6,123 bases of DNA. Source: JAGLGH01 sp034723595. GTDB taxonomy: Archaea > Nanobdellota > Nanobdellia > Woesearchaeales > JAGLGH01. The stretch is from NCBI GenBank assembly GCA_034723595.1, contig JAYEPB010000014.1, positions 1-6,123 on the forward strand. Direction: 5' to 3'. This document shows, in pieces, positions 1-5,001 of the stretch (its first letter is position 1; every line of letters starts with the position of its first letter). The notes under the pieces were generated by a model, which made no database searches, was not told the origin of the DNA, and saw only the letters and a list, made by a program, of their open reading frames with translations. The translations under genes were made by a program, and so were the position numbers.

Positions 1-39
1 ATCTATGATATTATTCTCTTTTGTATTTTCATCTGCCAT
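1..39 (-). CDS. 5' end of an unidentified gene, cut by the window edge
   Basis: An ATG at 39-37 on the minus strand opens 13 uninterrupted codons (MADENTKENNIID) that run off the window. The peptide is too short to assign to a family; it is polar and acidic, as in a soluble N-terminus. The support is positional: a clean archaeal TATA box (TTTATATA on the minus strand) is centred about 29 bases before the ATG, the same spacing as for the other genes here, and there is no stop before the edge. No Shine-Dalgarno sequence is seen. It lies on the same strand as the membrane protein upstream but has its own promoter and is separated by about 200 bases, so it is probably an independent transcript. 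Confidence 0.5.
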   Translation of the reverse strand, partial: MADENTKENNIID

Positions 40-64
40 CTTGACTATCCTTAATTGAGTTAAT

Positions 65-72
65 TATATAAA
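65..72 (-). promoter_or_regulatory. TATA box of the left-edge gene
   Basis: The minus strand reads TTTATATA here, a canonical archaeal box A, centred about 29 bases before the ATG at 39. Transcription would start at or very near the start codon, giving a leaderless mRNA. Confidence 0.55.
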
Positions 73-150
73 TCTTTTCATTAAGGATTTGATTAGTTTT
101 GTTAAGAAGGTTAGATAATTAATTAATTTGAAACTAATCTCTTTTATACT

Positions 151-199
151 CAGAAATGTCAATACTCCAACTTTAAGGTTTGAGATGTTGACATTTCTG
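151..199. repeat. Long hairpin with perfect 12-base inverted arms
   Basis: CAGAAATGTCAA at 151-162 is the exact reverse complement of TTGACATTTCTG at 188-199. The 25-base interior folds further: CTCCAAC (165-171) pairs with GTTTGAG (178-184) with one mismatch, leaving a 6-base loop. The whole 49 bases therefore form one almost continuous stem. It lies in the non-coding gap after the coiled-coil membrane protein gene, immediately beside a second hairpin (203-248). It could be part of a small structured RNA, a 3' UTR stem of the minus-strand gene, or a remnant of a mobile repeat. Identity is unknown. Confidence 0.7.
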
Positions 200-202
200 G
201 TC

Positions 203-248
203 GAACTCCTCCCAGAAGATACCCAACATTTATGTTTGGGTTGAGTTC
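203..248. repeat. Second hairpin, adjacent to the first
   Basis: GAACTC at 203-208 pairs with GAGTTC at 243-248. Inside it, ACCCAAC (221-227) pairs with GTTTGGGT (234-241) with one bulged base around an ATTTAT loop. A 12-base bulge (209-220) lies on the left side only. The right arm reaches into the stop codon of the minus-strand membrane protein gene. Only three bases separate this hairpin from the preceding one. On the plus strand it is followed by a T-rich stretch (250-282), which would suit an archaeal transcript end, although that stretch is also the antisense of a lysine-rich coding end. Confidence 0.55.
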
Positions 249-801
249 ATTTTATCTTTTTCAAATTCTTTATTTCTTTCTTGAGTTCTACCATCTTTAG
301 TTCTCTGCCAACTACAATGTTATGGAATCTTTCTAGCTCATTGACCCTGGTCTGAAGCTCTTTTTTTGATTTCCTGAGTTCGTCACTCTGCTGCTTGAGC
401 TTTTTGTCGCTTTCTTTTAGTTTTTTATATGATTGCTTAAGCTCAGAGTGGCTTTGCATAATGACTTTCTTGCCTTTATTAAGCTGTGTGCTGAGGAAAG
501 CCGTGTACATTCCTATAATTAAGAACATGACTGACCTCATGATGTCAAATAAATAGGTCTCACCCATCTCATGACCTTTGTAAATAAAAGTGGAAAATGC
601 CAGATATAGCGCAAGGATAAATGCTACTATTAATCCTTTTTTCTCATACCAGTAACATGCAAGAATTATAGGGATATAGAATAAATGAGTATATACTCTT
701 CCTACTCCAAATTTTACTTTTAGGACATAGGTCAGAATCATGCAGAAAATGACAAGAGTAATTATAATTATCCTTCGTTTTCTTTCATTAATTATGTTCA
801 T
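247..801 (-). CDS. Sensor-like membrane protein with long C-terminal coiled coil, no kinase domain
   Basis: The 184-residue product has a basic N-terminus and four hydrophobic segments at about residues 11-28, 37-51, 57-74 and 88-104. A cytoplasmic Lys/Glu-rich coiled coil fills the rest. The segment HLFYIPIILACYWYEKKG resembles the multi-helix membrane input region of archaeal sensor histidine kinases. In the coiled coil, leucines at 121, 128, 135, 142, 149 and 156 are spaced exactly seven apart, and V163, M170 and I177 keep the phase. The tail VGRELKMVELKKEI matches a motif I recall at the coiled-coil ends of PAS/sensor proteins. There is no PAS, HisKA, HATPase or GGDEF domain; the protein stops where a signalling output would begin. 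It may be a dimerising membrane sensor that works through a partner, or a shortened kinase. The ATG is supported by a TATA box about 28 bases upstream. Exact function is unknown. Confidence 0.8.
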   Translation of the reverse strand: MNIINERKRRIIIITLVIFCMILTYVLKVKFGVGRVYTHLFYIPIILACYWYEKKGLIVAFILALYLAFSTFIYKGHEMGETYLFDIMRSVMFLIIGMYTAFLSTQLNKGKKVIMQSHSELKQSYKKLKESDKKLKQQSDELRKSKKELQTRVNELERFHNIVVGRELKMVELKKEIKNLKKIK

Positions 802-824
802 AAAACCACAATTTGATTAACTTA

Positions 825-833
825 TATTTAAAT
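825..833 (-). promoter_or_regulatory. TATA box of the coiled-coil membrane protein gene
   Basis: ATTTAAATA on the minus strand is centred about 28 bases before the ATG at 801, fitting a leaderless start. It sits inside a near-palindrome (821-838, 16 of 18 positions symmetric). Confidence 0.55.
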
Positions 834-871
834 TTAAGGTTGTAATTATATAGTCATATAACCTAAAAAAA

Positions 872-889
872 CAAATATTTAAATATTTG
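872..889 (+). promoter_or_regulatory. TATA box of the M29 aminopeptidase gene within an 18-base perfect palindrome
   Basis: CAAATATTTAAATATTTG is a perfect 18-base palindrome containing the box A core ATATTTAAATAT, centred about 28 bases before the ATG at 909. The gene has no Shine-Dalgarno sequence, so leaderless initiation is expected. The symmetry would also suit a dimeric regulator that blocks TBP binding, but AT-rich TATA boxes are partly palindromic by nature. Confidence 0.55.
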
Positions 890-908
890 ATATATTTCTT
901 TTTTTATT

Positions 909-1982
909 ATGATAAGCCCGCAAATAAAAAAACTGGCAAGCATACTTGTGAATCATTCTGTAAAAGTCAATAAAGGAAATATAATCAAAGTGAACTGCGG
1001 CATAGAAGGGCAGGAGCTTGGATTAGAGGTGTGCAGACTTATTCTTAAGAAAGGAGCAATACCTAGTTTTAATTTGATACCTGAGAATTATGCATATATG
1101 TATTATAAGAATGCTAATGTGGATCAGCTTAATCACTTCCCAAAGATAGCTTTGTATGAAGCCAGAAATATAGATGGAATTATTAGTATAGGAGCAAAGC
1201 AGAATACAAGGGATCTTGCTAATATAGATCCTAAAAAGATAGCCATGCGCCAAAAAATAACGCATAAGATATCAGAAGTAATCCTTAAAAAGAATAATTG
1301 GGTGGGATGTGAATATCCTACAAATGCGCTTGCACAGGATGCTGATATGTCTCTTGATGAATTTGAGAATTTTGTATTTGGAGCAACAAATATAGACTGG
1401 AAAAAAGCATCAAAGAAGCAGGATAAGCTTAAAAAGATTCTTGATGAAGGAAAGCAGGTAAGGATAGTGGCTGATGATACAGATATAACTTTTAGCATAG
1501 AAGGCAGGCAGGGCATAAAATGCGATGGTCATAGGAATATGCCTGATGGAGAGGTTTTCATAGCCCCTGTGGAAGATACAACTGAAGGTTATATCAATTA
1601 TACATATCCTGTAATCAAGAATGGAAAAGAGGTTAAAGAAGTATTTCTTGAATTCAAGAATGGCAAGGTTGTCAAGGCAAAAGCTGCAAAGAATGAGCAA
1701 TTTCTGAAAGAGATGATTAAGACAGATAAGGGCGCCAGCTATGTTGGAGAATTTGGCATTGGCGTGAATTATAATATCAAGAAATTTATCAAGCAGATTC
1801 TTTTTGACGAGAAGATAGGGGGCACAATACATCTTGCTCTTGGAATGGCGTATAAAAAAGGGGGGGGCAAAAACGACTCAGCTATCCATTGGGATATGAT
1901 AAAGGATCTCAGAAAAGGCGGCGCAATATATATTGATGGCAAATGCATACAGAAGAATGGCAAATTCACTTTCCAGATGTAA
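909..1982 (+). CDS. M29-family metallo-aminopeptidase (AmpS/aminopeptidase T type)
   Basis: The 357-residue product is a cytoplasmic aminopeptidase of peptidase family M29, which removes N-terminal residues from peptides using a two-metal centre. The length is somewhat shorter than the roughly 400-residue bacterial members. All six metal/catalytic positions of the family can be matched: E215 in PDGEVF, E281 in VGEFGIG, H308 in TIHLALG, Y315 in GMAYK, and H327 and D329 in AIHWD. The N-terminal half (residues 1-200) is the divergent substrate-domain part. There is no signal peptide or membrane segment. The ATG is fixed by a TATA box about 28 bases upstream and no ribosome binding site. The 3' end overlaps the convergent M24 peptidase gene by 17 bases. 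An A6G8 run at 1854-1867 encodes K-K-G-G-G near H308 and is a possible slippage site, but the frame is intact through the conserved C-terminus. The family call is firm; substrate preference is not known. Confidence 0.9.
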   Translation: MISPQIKKLASILVNHSVKVNKGNIIKVNCGIEGQELGLEVCRLILKKGAIPSFNLIPENYAYMYYKNANVDQLNHFPKIALYEARNIDGIISIGAKQNTRDLANIDPKKIAMRQKITHKISEVILKKNNWVGCEYPTNALAQDADMSLDEFENFVFGATNIDWKKASKKQDKLKKILDEGKQVRIVADDTDITFSIEGRQGIKCDGHRNMPDGEVFIAPVEDTTEGYINYTYPVIKNGKEVKEVFLEFKNGKVVKAKAAKNEQFLKEMIKTDKGASYVGEFGIGVNYNIKKFIKQILFDEKIGGTIHLALGMAYKKGGGKNDSAIHWDMIKDLRKGGAIYIDGKCIQKNGKFTFQM

Positions 1983-3027
1983 TGCATATTAGGTCTTTAG
2001 GAGATTTTGTAAGGCAAACTGCGCCTTTTTTTGTTATAACAATATCATCTTCTATTCTTATGCCAAGCTTGCCAGGTATATATATTCCTGGTTCAATGGT
2101 AATTATATTATTCTCTTTTAGCTTTATTTTTGAATATTTTGTAAGAGCAGGCATCTCATGAACTTCTACTCCAAGTCCATGACCTGGATTATGGAAAAAA
2201 TATTTTGAATAGCTGCCCATGATTTCTCTCATTTCTTTGTCAATATCTTTTATTGGCTTTCCTTGTTTGAGGTTTGATATTGCATTTTCTTGCGCGTCTA
2301 ATACAGTCTTATAAATATCAATTTCTCTTTCTGATGGTTTTCCAATGTAGATTGTTCTTGTCATGTCAGAGCAATATCCTTTATATATTATGCCCATGTC
2401 AATTATGCAGAATCCTTTTTTCAGTTTCCCTTCAGGTTTATAGTGGGGTATTGCTGCATTTGCGCCTGATGCAACTATAGGGCTAAATGAGGGTGTGCAA
2501 CCCTCTTTTTTAAAATTATTTTCAAGAAATGCTATAACATCCTGCTCGCTTGAGAATGTATTGAAATTGCTGATGCAGTTCTTCATGATTCTGTCAGTTA
2601 TTGAACATGCTTTTTTTATTATTTTTATTTCTTCTTCAGTTTTTGTTTCCCTGAGTTGTTTGCATATTTTGGAGATGTCAGTAAATTTTGATTTTGGGAA
2701 TGATTTTCTGAAATTTTTAAGCTCATTTATTGAAGTAACATCATAGTTTATTCCTATCTTCCTGATTTTCCTGAATCCTGATTCCAGTTTTTTGCTTAAT
2801 TTTTGGTCTAATGGTTCTATCCTGACATCTGCTTTTATGCTTCCATATTCTAATTGCGAGAGGAATAATATAGTTTCGCCTTTTTTTGGAATAACAAGAT
2901 AAGCTATTTCACAAACTGCCTGCCCAAAATAATTCACATTAAAATCTTTCTTGGTTTCGTTTGTGAAGAAAATTGTCAAATCAATATCTTTTGTCTGCAT
3001 GTAATGCTGGAGCTGTTTTATTTTCAT
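1966..3027 (-). CDS. M24-family Xaa-Pro aminopeptidase / prolidase
   Basis: This 353-residue protein has the two-domain layout of the Xaa-Pro peptidases: an N-terminal creatinase-like domain (about 1-125) and a C-terminal pita-bread catalytic domain (about 130-353). All five metal ligands are present: D210 (IIDMG), D221 (CSDMTRT), H283 (NPGHGLG), E312 (IEPGIYIPG) and E326 (IRIEDD). The substrate-binding histidines H195 (IPHYKP) and H290 (VHEMP) are also present. Length and motifs match archaeal prolidases and Xaa-Pro aminopeptidases; the sequence alone does not separate the two activities. It acts in the cytoplasm on proline-containing peptides, which suits the neighbouring M29 and M16 peptidases. 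The ATG is preceded by a weak TATA-like box about 28 bases upstream, shared in a 95-base divergent region with the M16 gene. Its last 17 bases overlap the end of the convergent M29 gene. Confidence 0.93.
   Translation of the reverse strand: MKIKQLQHYMQTKDIDLTIFFTNETKKDFNVNYFGQAVCEIAYLVIPKKGETILFLSQLEYGSIKADVRIEPLDQKLSKKLESGFRKIRKIGINYDVTSINELKNFRKSFPKSKFTDISKICKQLRETKTEEEIKIIKKACSITDRIMKNCISNFNTFSSEQDVIAFLENNFKKEGCTPSFSPIVASGANAAIPHYKPEGKLKKGFCIIDMGIIYKGYCSDMTRTIYIGKPSEREIDIYKTVLDAQENAISNLKQGKPIKDIDKEMREIMGSYSKYFFHNPGHGLGVEVHEMPALTKYSKIKLKENNIITIEPGIYIPGKLGIRIEDDIVITKKGAVCLTKSPKDLICITSGK
2011..2032 (+). terminator. Probable terminator of the M29 gene, inside the convergent M24 gene
   Basis: AAGGC (2011-2015) pairs with GCCTT (2023-2027) around a 7-base loop. 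A run of seven T (2026-2032) overlaps the stem's end, about 45 bases after the M29 stop. Archaeal termination mainly needs the U-tract, so the hairpin may be incidental. The same bases encode K-K-G-A-V-C-L near the C-terminus of the M24 protein on the other strand. Confidence 0.5.
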
Positions 3028-3050
3028 TTATGTTATTAGTTGATGATTGT

Positions 3051-3060
3051 CTTTTTAATC
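3051..3060 (-). promoter_or_regulatory. Weak TATA-like box of the M24 gene
   Basis: GATTAAAAAG on the minus strand is centred about 28 bases before the ATG at 3027. It deviates from the stronger TTTAAATA/TTTATATA boxes nearby, so the call rests mostly on spacing. Confidence 0.35.
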
Positions 3061-3090
3061 TTTTTGTTTTTGTCTGATTATTAAAGTAAA

Positions 3091-3099
3091 ATTTAAATA
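3091..3099 (+). promoter_or_regulatory. TATA box of the M16 peptidase gene
   Basis: ATTTAAATA is centred 28 bases before the ATG at 3123, with a purine-rich stretch (AAAGTAAA) just upstream where a BRE would sit. No Shine-Dalgarno sequence precedes the ATG, so leaderless translation is expected. Confidence 0.55.
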
Positions 3100-3122
3100 C
3101 TTCACTGCTATTGAATTAAATT

Positions 3123-4331
3123 ATGAAAAAAATAAAACTAAGCAATGGCCTGACTGTTGTGCTATGCAAAAAGAAATCAGATTCTGTAGCTATTCATGTT
3201 GTGGTAAGGAGCGGTTCAATCAATGAAGAAGACAAGAACAGAGGAGTATCACATTTTATTGAGCATATGCTGTTCGAGGGAACAAAAAATAAGACTGCAA
3301 TACAGATTGCTAATGATATAGAAAGCCTAGGTGGTACGTTAGGGGCATATACTTCAGCTGAAAAGACATGCTTTTATGCTAAGGTCTTGAGAAAACATGT
3401 AAATATAGCTTTAGATGTGCTTTCAGATATAGTTAAGAACCCTTTATTTGATGAAAAGGCGATAGAGAAAGAAAGAGAAGTCATATTAAGCGAAGTGAAT
3501 ATGAAAAAAGATGAGCCCAGGTTCTACCAGTGGTCGCTTTTCCAGAGGACTTTATTTAAGGATTTTCCATTGAAACATCCTGTGATTGGATATGAGAAGA
3601 CAGTAAAATCCATGAAAAGAAAAGATCTTGTTGAATATTTCAATGAGCATTATGTGGGTTCTAATATGATTCTTTTAATTGTTGGGGATACTGATAGAAT
3701 TGAGAAGGCTGTTAAGGTTGCATTTGCAGAGATTCCTAAAAAAATCAGTCCTCAATTGATATGCAAGAAAGAAAAGATAAAGAAGTCAATAAAGGTGACA
3801 AAGGAGAAGAAACCAATAAAGCAAAATTATATTGTGATTGGTTATGTTGCAGCTGACAGGACAAATAAGGAGAGTTATGTGTTTGATGTGATTCAGGCAA
3901 TACTTGGCAGAGGTCTGTCAGGAAGGCTTTTTGATGAGCTAAGGACAAAGAGAGGGCTGGGCTATGATGTCGGCAGCCATTATGAAGATAATAAGATGTA
4001 TGGTTTCTTTGCTGCTTATGCTACTGTTGAAAAGAAGAATGCAAAGCTTGCAAAAGACATTATTCTTAAGGAGATACAAAGGGTTGATGAGCTGTCAGAG
4101 AAAGAGCTAAGAGAAGCAAAGATGTTTATCGAAGGAGGGTTCAGGCTTGATAATGAAGATAATACACATCTAGCTGATACACTAGGGCAATTTGAGCATA
4201 TAAAGGATGCTGTAATGATAAATGATTATATCAATAACATAAAAAAAGTGACAATCAAAGATGTAACTGATGTGAAGAAGAAGTATCTTAAGAAAGATAA
4301 TCATACTATGGTTGTGTTGGAGCAGGAATAA
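3123..4331 (+). CDS. M16-family zinc metallopeptidase (processing-peptidase-like)
   Basis: The 402-residue single-unit M16 peptidase carries the inverted zinc motif HxxEH at residues 44-48 (HFIEH). The third ligand E124 lies in REVILSEV, 76 residues after H48, as expected for the family. The C-terminal half carries the conserved arginine-tyrosine segment (R268 in GLSGRLFDELR; Y281 in RGLGYDV) that helps bind substrate. Zinc domain and R/Y domain in one chain of about 400 residues fit the M16B-type peptidases that work as dimers enclosing a degradation chamber. No signal peptide or membrane segment is seen, so it should act in the cytoplasm, probably on short unfolded peptides passed on to exopeptidases such as the M29 and M24 neighbours (inference). 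The ATG opens with the usual family start (KLSNGLTVVL) and has a TATA box 28 bases upstream. It ends 6 bases before the convergent toxin gene. Confidence 0.93.
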   Translation: MKKIKLSNGLTVVLCKKKSDSVAIHVVVRSGSINEEDKNRGVSHFIEHMLFEGTKNKTAIQIANDIESLGGTLGAYTSAEKTCFYAKVLRKHVNIALDVLSDIVKNPLFDEKAIEKEREVILSEVNMKKDEPRFYQWSLFQRTLFKDFPLKHPVIGYEKTVKSMKRKDLVEYFNEHYVGSNMILLIVGDTDRIEKAVKVAFAEIPKKISPQLICKKEKIKKSIKVTKEKKPIKQNYIVIGYVAADRTNKESYVFDVIQAILGRGLSGRLFDELRTKRGLGYDVGSHYEDNKMYGFFAAYATVEKKNAKLAKDIILKEIQRVDELSEKELREAKMFIEGGFRLDNEDNTHLADTLGQFEHIKDAVMINDYINNIKKVTIKDVTDVKKKYLKKDNHTMVVLEQE

Positions 4332-4356
4332 CCTCAGTTATTTGTAGATATTTTTT
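4327..4356 (+). terminator. Hairpin over facing stop codons plus T-run, probable M16 terminator
   Basis: AATAAC (4327-4332) pairs perfectly with GTTATT (4337-4342) around a CTCA loop. The stem contains the stop codons of both convergent genes (M16 TAA at 4329-4331; toxin stop at 4340-4338). On the plus strand six T (4351-4356) follow closely, a plausible 3' end for the M16 mRNA. On the minus strand there is no T-run immediately after. Confidence 0.45.
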
Positions 4357-4589
4357 CTATGGCCTACTTCTATTACATGAATTATTAATTTATTATTTAA
4401 GATATCCATTATCACTCTGTAATCTCCAACTCTCAATCTAAAGTATTTAGATCCAACTAGCTTTTTTACATGAGTATGAGGTCTTATTTGACATCTTTTT
4501 AATGTTGAAACTATTCTGTTCTGAACGTATAAAGGGAGTTTACTGAGTTGTTTATCAGCAAAATCAGAAAATGTTACTTCAAAACTCAT
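4338..4589 (-). CDS. RelE/ParE-family toxin of a toxin-antitoxin pair
   Basis: An 83-residue basic protein with the RelE/ParE fold signature: an N-terminal strand and two helices (about 1-33), then the core RLRVGDYRVI (51-60), the strand IIHVIEVG (69-76) and the terminal HRKNIYK. R58 in GDYR, R78 and Y82 are at the places where catalytic or RNA-contacting residues of RelE-type mRNA interferases lie. Members of this fold cut mRNA on the ribosome (RelE) or poison gyrase (ParE). The motif pattern leans towards RelE, but this is not certain. The ATG overlaps the antitoxin stop (ATGA, 4589-4586), so the two are co-transcribed and translationally coupled. A weak Shine-Dalgarno-like AAGGTTGA lies at 4601-4594, which may matter because this is the only internal gene of a transcript here. 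Its 3' end faces the M16 gene across 6 bases. Confidence 0.88.
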   Translation of the reverse strand: MSFEVTFSDFADKQLSKLPLYVQNRIVSTLKRCQIRPHTHVKKLVGSKYFRLRVGDYRVIMDILNNKLIIHVIEVGHRKNIYK

Positions 4590-4807
4590 CTTTTCAACCT
4601 TGCTTCAACTTCTGCAAGGGTTTTAATTTTCCCTGCCTTAATATCTTCTTCAGATTTTCTAATATTTGCTAGAGTTTGTTTGGATAATTCCATTGTGTCT
4701 TCTAATAAATCTCGTATAATATCTTCATAGCTTTCTTTATCATACATTTTGCGAGATTTTAAATCCTCTAACAAATCCCTACTTATTTGAATTGTTGTAG
4801 TTGTCAT
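4586..4807 (-). CDS. Ribbon-helix-helix antitoxin
   Basis: A 73-residue protein with a classic ribbon-helix-helix N-terminus: strand TTTIQIS (3-9), helix from RDLLEDLKSRK, then helix SYEDIIRDLLEDT, as in archaeal CopG/Arc-type antitoxins. The C-terminal part (about 40-73), with KSEEDIKAGKIKTLAEVEARL, looks like the flexible tail that wraps and neutralises a RelE/ParE toxin. The dimer should bind operator DNA and repress its own operon. It is the first gene of the pair and overlaps the toxin by 4 bases, the common arrangement. The ATG follows a strong TATA box about 27 bases upstream with no Shine-Dalgarno sequence. A candidate operator covers that box. It might stabilise a plasmid, a genomic island, or simply persist in the chromosome; nothing else mobile is visible nearby. 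Confidence 0.87.
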   Translation of the reverse strand: MTTTTIQISRDLLEDLKSRKMYDKESYEDIIRDLLEDTMELSKQTLANIRKSEEDIKAGKIKTLAEVEARLKR

Positions 4808-4810
4808 AGG

Positions 4811-4840
4811 GGTTATATAATGTGCTATAGTATATAAACC
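4811..4840 (-). promoter_or_regulatory. TA promoter with inverted-repeat candidate operator
   Basis: The minus strand carries TTTATATA (4838-4831), centred about 27 bases before the antitoxin ATG. It is flanked by an imperfect inverted repeat, GGTTATATA (4811-4819) and TATATAAACC (4831-4840), with a CTATAG palindrome at 4825-4830 between. A ribbon-helix-helix repressor bound here would cover the TATA box and start site, the usual way such modules control themselves. TATA identity is clear; operator function is inferred. Confidence 0.5.
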
Positions 4841-4872
4841 TTTTGATTTTAAAGGGATTAAAACAAATTAGA

Positions 4873-4937
4873 CATAACATGAATTTAACGCACTATTATT
4901 ACGTTAAATACCTCATATTCCTTGTTATGCGAACAAG
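4873..4937. repeat. Nested and competing inverted repeats between the TA module and tyrS
   Basis: Outer arms CATAACA (4873-4879) and TGTTATG (4923-4929) enclose inner arms ATTTAACG (4883-4890) and CGTTAAAT (4902-4909), all perfect, with an 11-base loop. The outer right arm can instead fold with the sequence after it: CTTGTT (4921-4926) with AACAAG (4932-4937) around ATGCG. The two folds exclude each other. No family is recognised. It may be a structured 3' UTR or leader, a regulator site, or a degraded mobile end. Confidence 0.5.
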
Positions 4938-4940
4938 AAA

Positions 4941-4949
4941 CATTTAAAT
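4941..4949 (-). promoter_or_regulatory. Possible extra promoter upstream of the TA module
   Basis: CATTTAAAT is a box-A-like sequence readable on either strand. On the minus strand it would start RNA near 4916-4920, just before the inner hairpin arms, giving either a leader of about 110 bases ahead of the antitoxin or a short structured RNA. The only ATG at that spot opens a 5-codon frame. This is a sequence match only. Confidence 0.2.
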
Positions 4950-4988
4950 TAAGCCTAATTAAAGCTCCATTTAAGGAGAGGGGCTTAA
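4949..4988. repeat. Imperfect hairpin in the tyrS-TA spacer
   Basis: TTAAGCC (4949-4955) pairs with GGCTTAA (4982-4988), and inside it CTCC (4965-4968) pairs with GGAG (4975-4978) around ATTTAA; the internal loops are unequal (9 and 3 bases). It lies after the tyrS T-rich tract on the minus strand, so it is probably not needed for tyrS termination. Role unknown. Confidence 0.3.
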
Positions 4989-5001
4989 ATAAAAGAGATT
5001 G

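Noticed and set aside
151..199. CRISPR repeat or MITE
   Set aside because: The arms occur once, as a hairpin; there are no regularly spaced copies, no cas genes, and no target-site duplication or cargo between the arms.
198..215. tRNA T-arm-like sequence (GGTCGAACTCC)
   Set aside because: No acceptor stem, anticodon arm or D arm can be built around it; the bases belong to the hairpin pair.
1133..1516. Minus-strand open frame of 127 codons inside the M29 gene
   Set aside because: It is antisense to a gene with all conserved M29 residues, has no recognisable motif and no TATA box at the usual distance. The same applies to the frames at 1023-1265, 1410-1832 and 1769-1987.
4871..4931. Possible integron attC site next to a TA cassette
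   Set aside because: Outer and inner arms look superficially attC-like, but the spacers are unequal (3 and 13 bases), the boxes do not fit RYYYAAC/GTTRRRY, and there is no integrase or second site.
4879..4947. Plus-strand 22-codon frame with a hydrophobic stretch (YYYVKYLIFLV), possibly a tiny membrane toxin
   Set aside because: Only a poor TATA-like sequence (around 4850) lies upstream, the frame is short enough to arise by chance, and it overlaps the inverted repeats that better explain the sequence.
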